Notes: generated by a model from the sequence alone, not told the origin. DNA of 64,000 bases from Kiloniellaceae bacterium (GCA_021776195.1 JAJFGK010000067.1:36346-100345), one strand, 5' to 3'; counted from the first letter of the stretch, positions 17,262 through 28,093 are shown. Numbers and translations are program-made.

Positions 17262-18650
17262 ATGGTCGATGCAAAGAACCCGAACCGAACAGAGACCGGC
17301 ACCAGGAAACTGGACAAGGTGGTCCGCCAGGTCCCGCGCGACCGTCGCGGCCGCCTGGTGCGCTTCCTCTCGCGCCCTTTGCTGCTGGAGGAGTCGGGGC
17401 CACCGCGCGTGCTCAGCCATCTGATCTACACCGTCGGCTTTCTGGCGATTGCCGGCGTGGTCTGGGCCTCCCAGACCGAAGTCAGCGAGACCGCCTTTAC
17501 CCACGGCCAGATTATGCCGACCGGTTCGGTTCGCCTGGTCGAGCATCTCGAGGGCGGCATCATCTCGCAGATCCTGGTGGAAGACGGGCAGGTGGTCCGG
17601 CAAGGCGAACTTCTGATGACCATGCGCAGCGTCGACGCCCTGGCCGAACAGGACCGGCTGCGCGTTCAAGAGGCGGCCTTGTCGCTGCGCGCCGAACGGC
17701 TGCGTGCCTTCGTGATGAACCGGGCTCCGGACTTTACGGCGGGGACGGACTTCCCCGACCTGGCGGCCGACCAGGTCGCCATTCTCGAGCTCCAGAACGA
17801 AGCCCGGGCGAGTCAGCGCGAGGTCCTGCTGTCGCGGGTCGGTCAGCGCGAGCTGGAGCTCAAGGGTCTCGAGGAGCAGCGCCTGAACATCGAAGAACAG
17901 ATCGCGATCACGACCCAGCAGTCGGACATGCGACGCAATCTGGTCGAGAAGGGGCTTGATTCCCAAGTCAACCTGCTCGACGTGGAGCGCCGCCTGTCGG
18001 AAGTCCGCGGTCAGCTGGTTGGCCTGATCGGGGAGGCTTCGCGCACCCGAGAGGCCCGTCACGAGGCCGAGAGCGCGTTGATCGAACTGGAGGCGACCCT
18101 GCGCAACGACGCTCTTGCCGAAATGGGCGAGGTGACCGCGCAGCTCGCCGAGGTGAGAGAAATCGCGGCACGCCTCGATGACCGCGTCCAGCGGCTCCGC
18201 GTCGTCGCGCCGGTCGATGGGATCGTCAAGGGGATCGTGAGCCGCACGGCGGGATCGGTGGTGGATCCGGGCGAGGCCTTGATGGAGATCGTGCCGATGG
18301 ACGAATCGCTGGTGGCCGAGGTGCGCATCCTGCCGCGCGATGTCGGTCATCTGCGGGTCGGCCAGGCGGCCAAGGTGAAGATCACCAGCTACGAGGTCAC
18401 CCGCTTTGGCGCCATGAAGGGCGAGCTGGCCCTGGTGTCGGCCTCCACTTTCCAGGACGAGGACGGCGAGCCTTTCTATAAGGGCGTGATTTCTCTCGAT
18501 AAGCTCTACCTCGGCAGCGATCCGAACCGCAATCTGCTGCTGCCCGGCATGGTGGTCGATGCCGACATCCGCACCGGAACCAAGACCCTGTTGCAGTACT
18601 TGCTGAAGCCGGTGTTCCGGGCCTTTGACAGCTCATTCAGCGAACGTTGA
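17262..18650 (+). CDS. HlyD-type periplasmic adaptor of type I secretion
   Basis: 462 residues: short cytoplasmic N-terminus, one membrane helix (about 47-66), a lipoyl/barrel-sandwich half (EGGIISQILVEDGQVVRQGE), a long coiled coil (about 125-290), the second lipoyl half (VVAPVDGIVKGIV) and a beta-barrel C-domain (YEVTRFGAMKGELALVS). This is the standard membrane fusion protein that links the ABC pair to TolC. Last gene of the operon; starts 3 bp after the second ABC gene. Confidence 0.88.
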   Translation: MVDAKNPNRTETGTRKLDKVVRQVPRDRRGRLVRFLSRPLLLEESGPPRVLSHLIYTVGFLAIAGVVWASQTEVSETAFTHGQIMPTGSVRLVEHLEGGIISQILVEDGQVVRQGELLMTMRSVDALAEQDRLRVQEAALSLRAERLRAFVMNRAPDFTAGTDFPDLAADQVAILELQNEARASQREVLLSRVGQRELELKGLEEQRLNIEEQIAITTQQSDMRRNLVEKGLDSQVNLLDVERRLSEVRGQLVGLIGEASRTREARHEAESALIELEATLRNDALAEMGEVTAQLAEVREIAARLDDRVQRLRVVAPVDGIVKGIVSRTAGSVVDPGEALMEIVPMDESLVAEVRILPRDVGHLRVGQAAKVKITSYEVTRFGAMKGELALVSASTFQDEDGEPFYKGVISLDKLYLGSDPNRNLLLPGMVVDADIRTGTKTLLQYLLKPVFRAFDSSFSER

Positions 18651-18679
18651 GCGGACCACGGTCGCCTGGGCCCCCCGCC

Positions 18680-18708
18680 CTTGATTGGGCGCCACCGATA
18701 CCCCACAT
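18680..18708 (+). promoter_or_regulatory. Sigma-32 (RpoH) type heat-shock promoter for hsp20
   Basis: CTTGAT at 18680-18685 and CCCCACAT at 18701-18708. Counted from CTTG the spacer is 17 bp, and the -10 is close to the enterobacterial sigma-32 form CCCCAT. It gives a 5' leader of about 100 nt before the hsp20 ATG. The same CTTG-N17 arrangement is found upstream of dnaK in this window. Confidence 0.6.
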
Positions 18709-18814
18709 GAAGGGTCGACGCTGCCGTTGGGTGGGTCGATGTGGAAGAGGGCCCTGGCCGGCCTCTGTCCGCTCCCTTGCTACAGCCCTTGCTCGGAAGG
18801 AGGAGGTTGCTGCC

Positions 18815-19303
18815 ATGTCGCGCTTATCGCTTTTCAATTCGCCGCTGTTCCTCGGCTTCGACCATTTCGAGCAGACGCTCGACCGGATCGCCAAGACCGC
18901 CGACGGCTACCCCCCTTACGATGTCGAACAAACCGGTGAGAACGCGTTGCGTATCACCGTGGCGATCGCCGGGTTCTCGGGCGACGACCTGGAGGTTCAG
19001 ATCGAGGCCAACCAACTGACCGTCCGTGGCAAGAAGGCCGAGGACAAGGAGCGGGTCTACCTGCATCGCGGAATAGCCGCGCGCCAGTTCCAGCGTGCCT
19101 TCGTGCTGGCCGACGGCATCCAGGTGACGGGCGCGTCGCTCGACAATGGACTATTGCATATTGACCTGTTGCGCCCCGAGCCCGAGACCAGGGTGCGCAC
19201 GGTGGAGATCAAGCCCGATACGGCAGGCGCGGCGGCCCGGCCGGTTGTTCAGAACGAGCCCGCGCCCAAGGGCAACTCGGAAACCAGGAGGGACGTATCG
19301 TGA
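18815..19303 (+). CDS. Small heat shock protein, Hsp20/IbpA family
   Basis: 162 residues. The start 18815 follows a strong SD (GGAAGGAGGAGG, 18795-18806); an upstream in-frame start at 18647 would cover the promoter and is rejected. N-terminus MSRLSLFNSPLFLGFDHFEQ is typical of IbpA-like proteins; the alpha-crystallin domain runs about residues 30-125 with ITVAIAGFSGDDLEV and the GLL motif (DNGLLHIDL). An ATP-independent holdase. Followed by a DUF1150 gene overlapping by 4 bp, a common alphaproteobacterial pairing. The leader has CTCCCTT (18772-18778) and CCTT (18787-18790), which can pair with the SD. Confidence 0.9.
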   Translation: MSRLSLFNSPLFLGFDHFEQTLDRIAKTADGYPPYDVEQTGENALRITVAIAGFSGDDLEVQIEANQLTVRGKKAEDKERVYLHRGIAARQFQRAFVLADGIQVTGASLDNGLLHIDLLRPEPETRVRTVEIKPDTAGAAARPVVQNEPAPKGNSETRRDVS

Positions 19304-19512
19304 CCGAAGGACAGATTCACAGCATTACAATCGAGGACCTGCTACGGCTGGGCGGCGATCAGATCGTCTACATCAAACCCGCCTCGCGCCACGATCAGAT
19401 CCTCTTTCACGTCTTTGCCGCCGATGGTACGCCCCTGATGGAGGCCGCGAGCCGTGAGGTCGCCGAGGCCGCCGCCCTGCAGAAGGGTCTTGCGCCGCTG
19501 AGCGTTCATTGA
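19300..19512 (+). CDS. DUF1150 family protein
   Basis: 70 residues, GTG start overlapping the hsp20 stop (GTGA). The sequence (IEDLLRLGGDQIVYIKP, then FHVFAADGTPL) matches the small DUF1150 family found after hsp20 in many alphaproteobacteria. Function unknown; the conserved coupling with hsp20 suggests a role in heat-shock physiology, which is inference from neighbourhood. Confidence 0.8.
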   Translation: MTEGQIHSITIEDLLRLGGDQIVYIKPASRHDQILFHVFAADGTPLMEAASREVAEAAALQKGLAPLSVH

Positions 19513-20111
19513 TCGATCCGGGGATCGCCCCAGGTAGCGCCCCAGGTAGCGCGCCAGGTGTTGGCCGGCTCAAGGGGCTGATCGCCGACGATCCCTGGCG
19601 TATGGCCTGTCTGACCGCCCTGCGGGAGGTCATGGGCGCCGAGGCGTGGATTGCCGCCGGCTTTATCCGCAACATGATCTGGGACCAAATTCAAGGCCGC
19701 GAGGCCGAGCCGTTGGACGACGTCGATGTGGTCTACTTCGACCTTGAGGACCAGGCGGAGGAGACCGAGAAAGACTGGGACCGTCGGCTTGCCCGGCACC
19801 TGCCGGGTGTGCCCTGGTCGGTCAAGAACCAGGTCCGCATGGCCCGGCGCAACAAAGAGGGCCCCTACCGCGACGTCTCCGACGCCCTGGCCCACTATCT
19901 CGAGACGGCGACGGCGGTTGCAGTCCAGGTGAGCGATGCGGGGCAGATCGAAATTCTGGCGCCTTACGGCTGCGCGGATCTCTTTGCCATGGTCCTGCGC
20001 CCGACGTCATCCGGCCTGGCCCGGATCGACCAGCTTCAGGCCCGCCTCAGGGCCAAGGGCTGGCGCGCGCGCTGGCCGGACCTCAAGTTCGTCGGGTTTG
20101 CGCCGAACTGA
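19509..20111 (+). CDS. Nucleotidyltransferase-like protein (NTP_transf_6/COG3575 type)
   Basis: 200 residues, TTG start overlapping the DUF1150 stop (TTGA). After a low-complexity N-terminus (three GSAPG-like repeats) come WIAAGFIRNMIWD and LDDVDVVYFD, the glycine and acidic motifs of a minimal nucleotidyltransferase fold, and SVKNQVRMARRNKEGPYRDV, typical of the uncharacterised family COG3575. Substrate unknown. Third gene of the hsp20 operon by overlap, so it should be heat induced. Confidence 0.72.
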   Translation: MIDPGIAPGSAPGSAPGVGRLKGLIADDPWRMACLTALREVMGAEAWIAAGFIRNMIWDQIQGREAEPLDDVDVVYFDLEDQAEETEKDWDRRLARHLPGVPWSVKNQVRMARRNKEGPYRDVSDALAHYLETATAVAVQVSDAGQIEILAPYGCADLFAMVLRPTSSGLARIDQLQARLRAKGWRARWPDLKFVGFAPN

Positions 20112-20242
20112 TGCCAACGGTGACAATAAATGCCCCCTTTGACGGCGGCGCACCGGCCCAGCTTGATCCAACTCAATGCGAGCTTCGACTGTCTGGTCTC
20201 TTCTTCATGGCTTGGGGCTTCATCGGAAGGGATGCGCGAACC

Positions 20243-20458
20243 ATGAGCGGAATTCAGAGCCTGCACGGCACGACGGTGGCCGAGATCTTCTCGGCCGGTC
20301 TCGACAACCTGGACCGGATCGACTCGGTGGCGGTCTCGGTGCTGTGGCGTGACGGGTCCGTGACCGCAGGCTGCTCGAACACCAGTGCCGCCAACGTGGC
20401 GCTGTTGATCCTGGCCTTGGACGAGCATCAACGCCAGGCGATGAAGGCGGCACAGTGA
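20243..20458 (+). CDS. Small protein of unknown function
   Basis: 71 residues from ATG 20243 (GGAAGGG about 12 nt upstream). A longer version from ATG 20111, touching the previous stop, adds 44 residues of less protein-like composition. The conserved-looking core is SVAVSVLWRDGSVTAGCSNTSAANVALLILALDEHQ, a beta hairpin followed by helix. Same strand as the hsp20 operon and possibly its last member. No family recognised. Confidence 0.5.
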   Translation: MSGIQSLHGTTVAEIFSAGLDNLDRIDSVAVSVLWRDGSVTAGCSNTSAANVALLILALDEHQRQAMKAAQ

Positions 20459-20491
20459 GGGGGCGCCCGTCGGTCCGACGGGACCGCCGCA

Positions 20492-21613
20492 TCAATCGGT
20501 CAGGTCTTCCCAGAATTCCTTGACCTTGCCGAAGAAACCTTCGGACTCGGGGCTGGTCTTGCGGCCTTCGCTTTCGCCCTCGAAGTCGCGCAGCAGTTCC
20601 TTTTGCCGCTTGGTCAGGTTGACCGGCGTCTCCACGCTGATCTCGACGTACATGTCGCCGCGTCCCTCGCTGCGCAGCACCGACATGCCCTTGCGCTTGA
20701 GGCGAAAGCGCTGACCGCTCTGGGCGCCGTCGGGGACCGTGATGCGGGCCCGGCTGCCGTCGATGTTCGGCACCTCGACCTGGCCGCCGAGCGCCGCCGT
20801 GGTCATGGGGATCGGGACCCGGCAGAAGATGTTCGGCCCGTCGCGCTCGAAGATGGCATGGGGCCTGACCGAGAGGAAAATATAGAGATCGCCCGGGTTG
20901 GCGCCGCGAATCCCGGCTTCGCCTTCGCCGGACAGGCGGATCCGGGTGCCGTCTTCGACCCCGGCCGGCACGTTCACCTGCAGGGTCTTTTCTTTTTGCA
21001 CCCGGCCGGCCCCGGCGCAGGTCTCGCAAGGGTGTTCGATAACGCGCCCCGCGCCCTGGCACTGCGGGCAGGTGCGCTCGATGGTGAAGAATCCCTGGGA
21101 GGCCCGGACCCGGCCGTGCCCCTGGCAGGCCGTGCAGGTGGTCGGCTCGGTGTCGGGTTTGGCGCCCGACCCGTCACAGGTCTCGCAGGTCGCCGAACTG
21201 GGCACCCGCACCTGGGTGGTTTTGCCGCCAAAGGCGTCTTCCAGCGAGATTTCCATGTTGTAGCGCAGATCGGCGCCGCCGCGGGCCTGACCGGCGCTGC
21301 GCCCGCCCATGAAATCGCCGAACATTTCCTCGAAGATGTCGCCAAATCCGCCGCCGCCGCCGCGGAAACCGCCGCTGCCGCCGCCGTTCTCGAAGGCCTC
21401 GTGGCCGAAGCGGTCATAGGTGGCGCGCTTCTTCTCGTCCTTCAGGACGTCGTAGGCTTCGTTGACCTCCTTGAAGGCCTGCTCGGCTTCCGCGTCACCG
21501 GGATTGCGATCCGGGTGATGCTGCATGGCAAGCTTGCGATAGGCTTTTTTGAGGTCCGCCGCGTCCGCGGATTTGGGGACCCCCAGGGTCTCGTAAAAAT
21601 CACGTTTGGCCAT
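20492..21613 (-). CDS. dnaJ: Chaperone protein DnaJ
   Basis: 373 residues. J domain (5-66) with HPD at 33-35, a Gly/Phe region ([17 protein letters not shown]), four CxxCxGxG zinc-binding repeats ([32 protein letters not shown]), and the C-terminal substrate-binding domains ([15 protein letters not shown]). Stimulates the DnaK ATPase and delivers unfolded clients. It lies 89 bp downstream of dnaK on the same strand, the usual dnaKJ operon. Confidence 0.97.
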   Translation of the reverse strand: MAKRDFYETLGVPKSADAADLKKAYRKLAMQHHPDRNPGDAEAEQAFKEVNEAYDVLKDEKKRATYDRFGHEAFENGGGSGGFRGGGGGFGDIFEEMFGDFMGGRSAGQARGGADLRYNMEISLEDAFGGKTTQVRVPSSATCETCDGSGAKPDTEPTTCTACQGHGRVRASQGFFTIERTCPQCQGAGRVIEHPCETCAGAGRVQKEKTLQVNVPAGVEDGTRIRLSGEGEAGIRGANPGDLYIFLSVRPHAIFERDGPNIFCRVPIPMTTAALGGQVEVPNIDGSRARITVPDGAQSGQRFRLKRKGMSVLRSEGRGDMYVEISVETPVNLTKRQKELLRDFEGESEGRKTSPESEGFFGKVKEFWEDLTD

Positions 21614-21702
21614 GGCTACGGTATCATATCCCGGGTCCGATCAGGGGTGAGAGGGACCGCCAGACGGCTGCGTGCGCCGGCTGCCGGCCCCTTCTTCCGC
21701 CG

Positions 21703-23634
<1,932 letters not shown>

Positions 23635-23744
23635 TGTCGTTCCTTCCTTCAGCGAATCCCGTCGGCGGCCTCGCAAAGCCAAAGCACCGCCGGGTGGATC
23701 CCCAAATTTGCGGTTGGATGAAAAACCATAAGGTTCATCGGGCT

Positions 23745-23772
23745 ATATAGGCCTTTTGGCACAGAGAACAAG
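23745..23772 (-). promoter_or_regulatory. Sigma-32 (RpoH) promoter for dnaKJ
   Basis: On the minus strand, CTTG (23772-23769), a 17-nt spacer and CCTATAT (23751-23745). This fits the alphaproteobacterial sigma-32 consensus CTTG-N17/18-CYTATNT. Transcription would begin near 23738 with a leader of about 100 nt. The rest of 23635-23980 shows no gene; no CIRCE inverted repeat was seen. Confidence 0.65.
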
Positions 23773-23980
23773 GCGGAAATCGAGGTAAATTCCCCCATTT
23801 CCGCCCGATTTCGCTGGTCTTTTCGGGTCCAGCCAGCGGTTCGTGATACCCTCTTGTGGGTGATGTGGAAAGGATCGTATCTCTACCCATTCGGGGCCGG
23901 CGGACCGGGTCGGAGGGCCCGGGATGGCGAGGTCCCGGGATCGGACCGAATTTCGATGATCCTGGCAAGGAGGGAACGGC

Positions 23981-24226
23981 ATGACAGATTCTGGTGAACG
24001 GCCGGACAGCGACCCGGTCTATCGGGCCGTTCTGATTGTGCTGGTGGCCAGTGTCATGGCCGGAGCCCTGCTCGCGGTCGCGGGGGAGTATCATTTCGAC
24101 AGTCCGGCGATGCGGCAGGTCGGGGTCGGTGCGACGGTGGTCTCCGGCGCTATCTACTTTCTCTTCCGTTGGCTCGGCAAGCGCGCCCGGCGCCGGCGCG
24201 CCCCTGATTTGGACAACAAGAACTAG
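23981..24226 (+). CDS. Small membrane protein, unknown
   Basis: 81 residues with a good SD (CAAGGAGGG) before ATG 23981. Two hydrophobic segments (about 15-33 and 45-66) with a short loop (EYHFDSPAMRQ) and a very basic C-terminus (GKRARRRRAP), so both ends are probably cytoplasmic. Divergent from dnaK, upstream of alkB. No family recognised. Confidence 0.6.
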   Translation: MTDSGERPDSDPVYRAVLIVLVASVMAGALLAVAGEYHFDSPAMRQVGVGATVVSGAIYFLFRWLGKRARRRRAPDLDNKN

Positions 24227-24287
24227 GGTCGGGCAGCGGTGCCCCAGGGCTGACCGGCCGACCGAAGGCGGAGCAGGAGAGGCGGTG

Positions 24288-24923
24288 GTGTCTGAAGGTT
24301 TCCGATACTTGCCCGAATGGCTCGATGCCGCCGCCCAGGTCGCTCTGCTGACCGATCTGCGGGCGGTCCTGACAGAGGCGCCGTTCTATCGTCCCGTCAT
24401 GCCGCGCAGCGGCCGGCCCCTGACCGTGCAGATGAGCAACGCCGGGTCCCACGGTTGGATCACCGATCGCACAGGCTATCGCTACGAGCGGCGCCACCCG
24501 GTCACCGGGCGGCCTTGGCCGGCGATACCGGATCGCCTCTTGGATCTGTGGCACCAGGTGGGCGGCTATGGCCTGGCGCCGGAGTGCTGCCTGATCAACC
24601 ACTATGACGGGACGGCGCGCATGGGTCTTCACCAAGACCGCGACGAGGAGGATCTGGCTGCCCCGGTGGTCTCGCTCTCGCTCGGCGACAGCGCGGTCTT
24701 TCGCCTCGGCGGCCCGCTGCGCAAGAGCCCGACCCGCTCGATGAAGCTGCACAGCGGCGATGTCGTGGTCCTGGGCGGCCAGTCCCGGCTCGCCTTTCAC
24801 GGTATCGACCGTGTGCTCGCGGGGTCGAGTCGTCTGTTAGGCGACAGCGGCTATCATGACGGCGGCCAGTTCGAAGGGGGCCGCATCAATGTTACCCTCA
24901 GACGGGTGACCGGGTCTGACTAG
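24288..24923 (+). CDS. alkB: DNA repair dioxygenase AlkB
   Basis: 211 residues; a GTG start at 24288 (or 24285) follows AGGAGAGG and gives the normal family length. Fe(II)-binding HxD is in LHQDRDE, the distal His in LAFHGIDRV, and the 2-oxoglutarate/Fe motif RxNxTxR in RINVTLRR. NHYDGTARMGLHQD is characteristic of bacterial AlkB. Oxidatively removes methyl groups from N1-methyladenine and N3-methylcytosine. Converges with grpE: the two genes share the bases CTAG as overlapping TAG stop codons. Confidence 0.92.
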   Translation: MSEGFRYLPEWLDAAAQVALLTDLRAVLTEAPFYRPVMPRSGRPLTVQMSNAGSHGWITDRTGYRYERRHPVTGRPWPAIPDRLLDLWHQVGGYGLAPECCLINHYDGTARMGLHQDRDEEDLAAPVVSLSLGDSAVFRLGGPLRKSPTRSMKLHSGDVVVLGGQSRLAFHGIDRVLAGSSRLLGDSGYHDGGQFEGGRINVTLRRVTGSD

Positions 24924-25609
24924 GCTTCGGTGTCGATCGTGCCGCCGGGATCGGCGGCGCCCTTTTCGTCGCCGCCGGACACCCCGGTGTCGGGGGCCGC
25001 GGCGCTCTTGGCGGGGCCGCCCTTGGCGACGGCGACCCGGGCCGGGCGCAGCAGGCGATCATGCAGACGATAGCCGCGCTGCATCACCTGGACCACCGTT
25101 CCCGAAGGCTTGGATGGGTCGGGCAGCTCGAACATCGCCTCGTGAAGATGCGGATCGAAGGGCAGATCGAGGGGCTCCAGACGCTCGACCTTGTGGCGGT
25201 CCAGAACGCTGTTCAGTTCCCGCTCGATCAACTGGACGCCGGTCAGAACGGACTGGACAGCCTCGTCCGCCGCGGCGGTGTCCTGGGGCATCGCCTCAAG
25301 GGCCCGCTCCAGATTGTCGGCCACGCCGATGATGTCGCGCAGCAGCGAGACGCCGCCATACTTGATGGCCTCCTCGCGATCGCGCTGGGCGCGCCGGCGC
25401 ACGTTCTCGGTCTCGGCGATCGCCCGCAGAAGCTGGTCCTTGAGGGTCGCGACCTCCGCCTCCAGTTCCGCTTCGCGGCCGGTCTCGGGCGCGACCTCGG
25501 TCTCGGGGTTCGCCGCCGGTTCGGCAGTTTGCGCGGTCTTCTCCGGCGCGTCCGTCGCCGGATCCTGGTGCTTTGCCTCGGATTCTGCCGTCGCCTTGTC
25601 TTCGGCCAT
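24920..25609 (-). CDS. grpE: Nucleotide exchange factor GrpE
   Basis: 229 residues from ATG 25609 (GAGGAG 11 nt upstream; GTG 25621 is an alternative). An acidic, Ala/Glu-rich N-terminus of about 55 residues precedes the long coiled coil (LEAEVATLKDQLLRAIAETENVRRRAQRDREEA) and the GrpE signature near VQVMQRGYRLHDRLLRPARVAVAKG. Releases ADP from DnaK. It lies 116 bp downstream of hrcA, the normal hrcA-grpE order. Confidence 0.95.
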   Translation of the reverse strand: MAEDKATAESEAKHQDPATDAPEKTAQTAEPAANPETEVAPETGREAELEAEVATLKDQLLRAIAETENVRRRAQRDREEAIKYGGVSLLRDIIGVADNLERALEAMPQDTAAADEAVQSVLTGVQLIERELNSVLDRHKVERLEPLDLPFDPHLHEAMFELPDPSKPSGTVVQVMQRGYRLHDRLLRPARVAVAKGGPAKSAAAPDTGVSGGDEKGAADPGGTIDTEA

Positions 25610-25725
25610 CACCCTTGCCACTCCTCGTAATTTCTGTTGCCCGCGTATCGCGCCGGCAAAACCCTCGCCAACAAAAAGATCAATGTGGGGTGTGACGCAA
25701 GGAGGTCAAGCGATCAAGGGCGAAA

Positions 25726-26790
25726 TCAGCCGATCAGGCGCGAGATGACCTTGGCGGTGTAGTCCACCATCGGAATGATGCGCGCGTAGTTGATCCGGGT
25801 CGGCCCGATCACGCCGATGGCGCCGACAATCTGCTGTTGCGAGTTGTTGTAGGGAGCGATCACGATGGAGCAGCCAGAGATCGAAAAGAGGTCGCTTTCC
25901 GCACCGATATAGATCCGCACGCCTTCGGCGGTATCGGTCAGGTCGAGCAGGTTGGCAAAGGCTTCCTTGGTCTCGAGAACGTGGAACAGCTGGCGGATCC
26001 GCTCCAGGTCCTCGATGGCGGTGATGTCTTCCAGGAGCTGCGCCTGGCCGCGCAGGATCAGCGCGCCGCTCGGATTGGGCCCTTTGCTGTGTTGACTGTC
26101 GGTCCAGGTTGCCAGACCCGACTCGATCACCCGGCGGGTGAGTTCGTCGAGCTCGGCGCGCTGCTTGGTCATTTGGTTGCGGATTGTCTGCAGCGCCTCG
26201 CCCAGGGTTCGGCCGACCAGCTTGTCGCTCAGGAAGTTGCTGGCCTCGACCAGAGAGGAGGCCGGCAACCCGGTCGGTACGTCGATGATGCGGTTCTCGA
26301 CAGTGCCGGAGGCGAAAACGATCACCACCAGGGCACGGCCGGGTCCGAGCGAGACGAATTCGATGTGCTTCAAGGGCTCGGACAGCTTGGGCGCCACGAC
26401 CAGCCCGACGCAGCGCGACAGGCCGGAGACCACGCCGGTGGCCTCCATCAGGACCTCGGACATGGATTTGCCGCCGACGGCGCACTGGCTTTCGATCTGC
26501 GCGCGTTCCTCCGCCGTCAGGTTGCCCAGCTCGAGCAACCCATCGACGAAGAGCCGCAGCCCGAGGTCCGTCGGCAGCCGCCCGGCGGAGGTGTGCGGCG
26601 CATAGAGCAGGCCCAGGTCCTCGAGGTCCGCCATGGCGTTGCGCACGGTGGCTGGCGAAAGGTCCATGCCGAGCTTGCGCGACAGGGTGCGCGAGCCCAC
26701 CGGTGCGCCGGTCTCCACATAGGCGTCGACGACCAGCCGAAGGATGTCCTTCGAGCGTTCGCTCAGGTCCATGATTGTCGGTTGTGACAT
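25726..26790 (-). CDS. hrcA: Heat-inducible transcription repressor HrcA
   Basis: 354 residues from ATG 26790. N-terminal winged helix (SKDILRLVVDAYVETGAPVGS, LSPATVRNAMADLEDLGLL, HTSAGRLPTDLGLR) and the C-terminal dimer/effector domain (IYIGAESDLFSISGCSIVIAPY, GAIGVIGPTRINYARIIPMVDY). HrcA binds CIRCE operators and needs GroE for activity in known systems. No CIRCE element is visible anywhere in the window, so its target, probably groESL, is elsewhere. Confidence 0.95.
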   Translation of the reverse strand: MSQPTIMDLSERSKDILRLVVDAYVETGAPVGSRTLSRKLGMDLSPATVRNAMADLEDLGLLYAPHTSAGRLPTDLGLRLFVDGLLELGNLTAEERAQIESQCAVGGKSMSEVLMEATGVVSGLSRCVGLVVAPKLSEPLKHIEFVSLGPGRALVVIVFASGTVENRIIDVPTGLPASSLVEASNFLSDKLVGRTLGEALQTIRNQMTKQRAELDELTRRVIESGLATWTDSQHSKGPNPSGALILRGQAQLLEDITAIEDLERIRQLFHVLETKEAFANLLDLTDTAEGVRIYIGAESDLFSISGCSIVIAPYNNSQQQIVGAIGVIGPTRINYARIIPMVDYTAKVISRLIG

Positions 26791-27025
26791 ACTATCCAAT
26801 CGCACCTGACCGCGTGACTCTCAACTTAGGCAGCAGGCGGTTCAGCGTCAACGCGCCGGAGCCCGACTATAGGGCCGAACGTCCGCCGCCGCCAAGCCGC
26901 CGTCTTCCGTCGCGCCGCGACCCCAGGTCCCGAGCGCCCTGGACGCGGCAGGTGCCATGGGATACCACTGCCCGGCAGAACCGGATTTTGTCCCAGGAGA
27001 GCCGGGAGAGGCTGTCCCGGGGCGG

Positions 27026-27316
27026 CTAGAGCACTTCTTTGTTACATGGAACCATTTGATGGGTCATAGGCGATCATTCGGGAAGGCGCGCTGTGCGGCG
27101 CGATGCTAAAGCATCGGGCAAACAGCGGAACGCACCCCGGAACGCACCCCCATTGGGAGAGGGGGATCTCCTATGGCCCACCGAAGGCCGGGTTCTTTTG
27201 CCTTCTGGCCGCGTTCCGCTTCTCGACCGATACCCGTATCGCTCTTCGAAGCGCGCCTTGCCAGAAGACAAAATAATCCCGGTCAAATGATTCCATGTAA
27301 CAAAGAAGTGCTCTAG
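27026..27316 (+). repeat. Structured intergenic repeat, copy A (three-way junction)
   Basis: A 291-bp element bounded by CTAG. P1: 34-bp ends (27026-27059 with 27283-27316) pair at 33 of 34 positions. P2: GGGTCATAGGCGATC (27061-27075) with GATCTCCTATGGCCC (27165-27179). P3 arm: CCGGG (27188-27192) with CCCGG (27278-27282), TTCTGGC (27203-27209) with GCCAGAA (27260-27266), GCTTC/GAAGC, and a tip CGATAC-CC-GTATCG (27228-27241). The P2 interior (27080-27137) is 53/58 identical to copy B at 54382-54439, and CACCGAAGGCC joins P2 and P3 in both, but P1, P2 and P3 helices differ in sequence while keeping pairing. It lies between hrcA and rph, ending 57 bp before the rph start. The preceding 26791-27025 shows nothing recognisable. 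Confidence 0.8.
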
Positions 27317-27373
27317 ACAAAGCCCTGGCCGTTTCAAGGCCTGCGCGATTGACCATCAGAACTGGAGACGACC

Positions 27374-28093
27374 ATGCGACCATCGGGCCGTGCCCTTGAT
27401 GAACTGCGAAAGGTGACCTTGGAGACCGGATTCAACCGCTATGCCGAGGGTTCCTGTCTCGCCCGCTTCGGAGAAACACACGTGCTTTGCACGGCGTCGG
27501 TGGAGACCTCGGTGCCGCCCTTCTTGCGCAACTCGGGCCGGGGGTGGGTGACCGCCGAGTATGGCATGCTGCCGCGATCGACCCACACCAGATCCGACCG
27601 CGAGGCGGCCCGCGGCAAGCAGTCCGGCCGCACCCAGGAGATCCAGCGTTTGATCGGACGCGCCCTGCGCGCGGTGACCAACTTGCGGGGTTTCGGCGAG
27701 CGCCAGATCCGCATCGACTGCGACGTTCTGCAGGCCGACGGGGGGACCCGGACGGCGGCCATTACGGGCGGTTATGTCGCCCTGCACCTGGCGTTCCAGC
27801 ATATGCTGGACATCCAGGCGATCGAGGCCCTGCCCTTGACCGACCAGGTTGCCGCCGTGTCCTGCGGCCTTCACCAGGGCGAGGTTGTGCTCGATTTGGA
27901 CTACGACGAGGATTCAAACGCCGAGGCCGATGCCAATTTCGTCCTGACCGGCGGCGGCGGCATCGTCGAGATTCAGGGAACCGCCGAGAAGGACCCCTTT
28001 ACCAGGGCGCAGTTCGACGGCCTGCTGACCTTCGCCGAGCAGGGCGTGGTTCAGCTCGTGGAACTGCAAAAGCGCGCCCTGGGCCTGGATTGA
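27374..28093 (+). CDS. rph: Ribonuclease PH
   Basis: 239 residues, full length. N-terminus [20 protein letters not shown], RNase PH core motifs [28 protein letters not shown] and [20 protein letters not shown] ([17 protein letters not shown]), and [21 protein letters not shown]. Phosphorolytic 3' exonuclease that trims tRNA and other RNA 3' ends. SD GGAG is 7-8 nt before ATG. The usual neighbours rdgB and hemW do not follow; instead ptsN converges. Confidence 0.97.
   Translation: MRPSGRALDELRKVTLETGFNRYAEGSCLARFGETHVLCTASVETSVPPFLRNSGRGWVTAEYGMLPRSTHTRSDREAARGKQSGRTQEIQRLIGRALRAVTNLRGFGERQIRIDCDVLQADGGTRTAAITGGYVALHLAFQHMLDIQAIEALPLTDQVAAVSCGLHQGEVVLDLDYDEDSNAEADANFVLTGGGGIVEIQGTAEKDPFTRAQFDGLLTFAEQGVVQLVELQKRALGLD

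Noticed and set aside
25726..27373. Search for a CIRCE operator (TTAGCACTC-N9-GAGTGCTAA) near hrcA
   Set aside because: The GAGCACTTC/GAAGTGCTC arms at the ends of repeat copy A look faintly similar but are about 270 bp apart and belong to the element helix; no true CIRCE is present.
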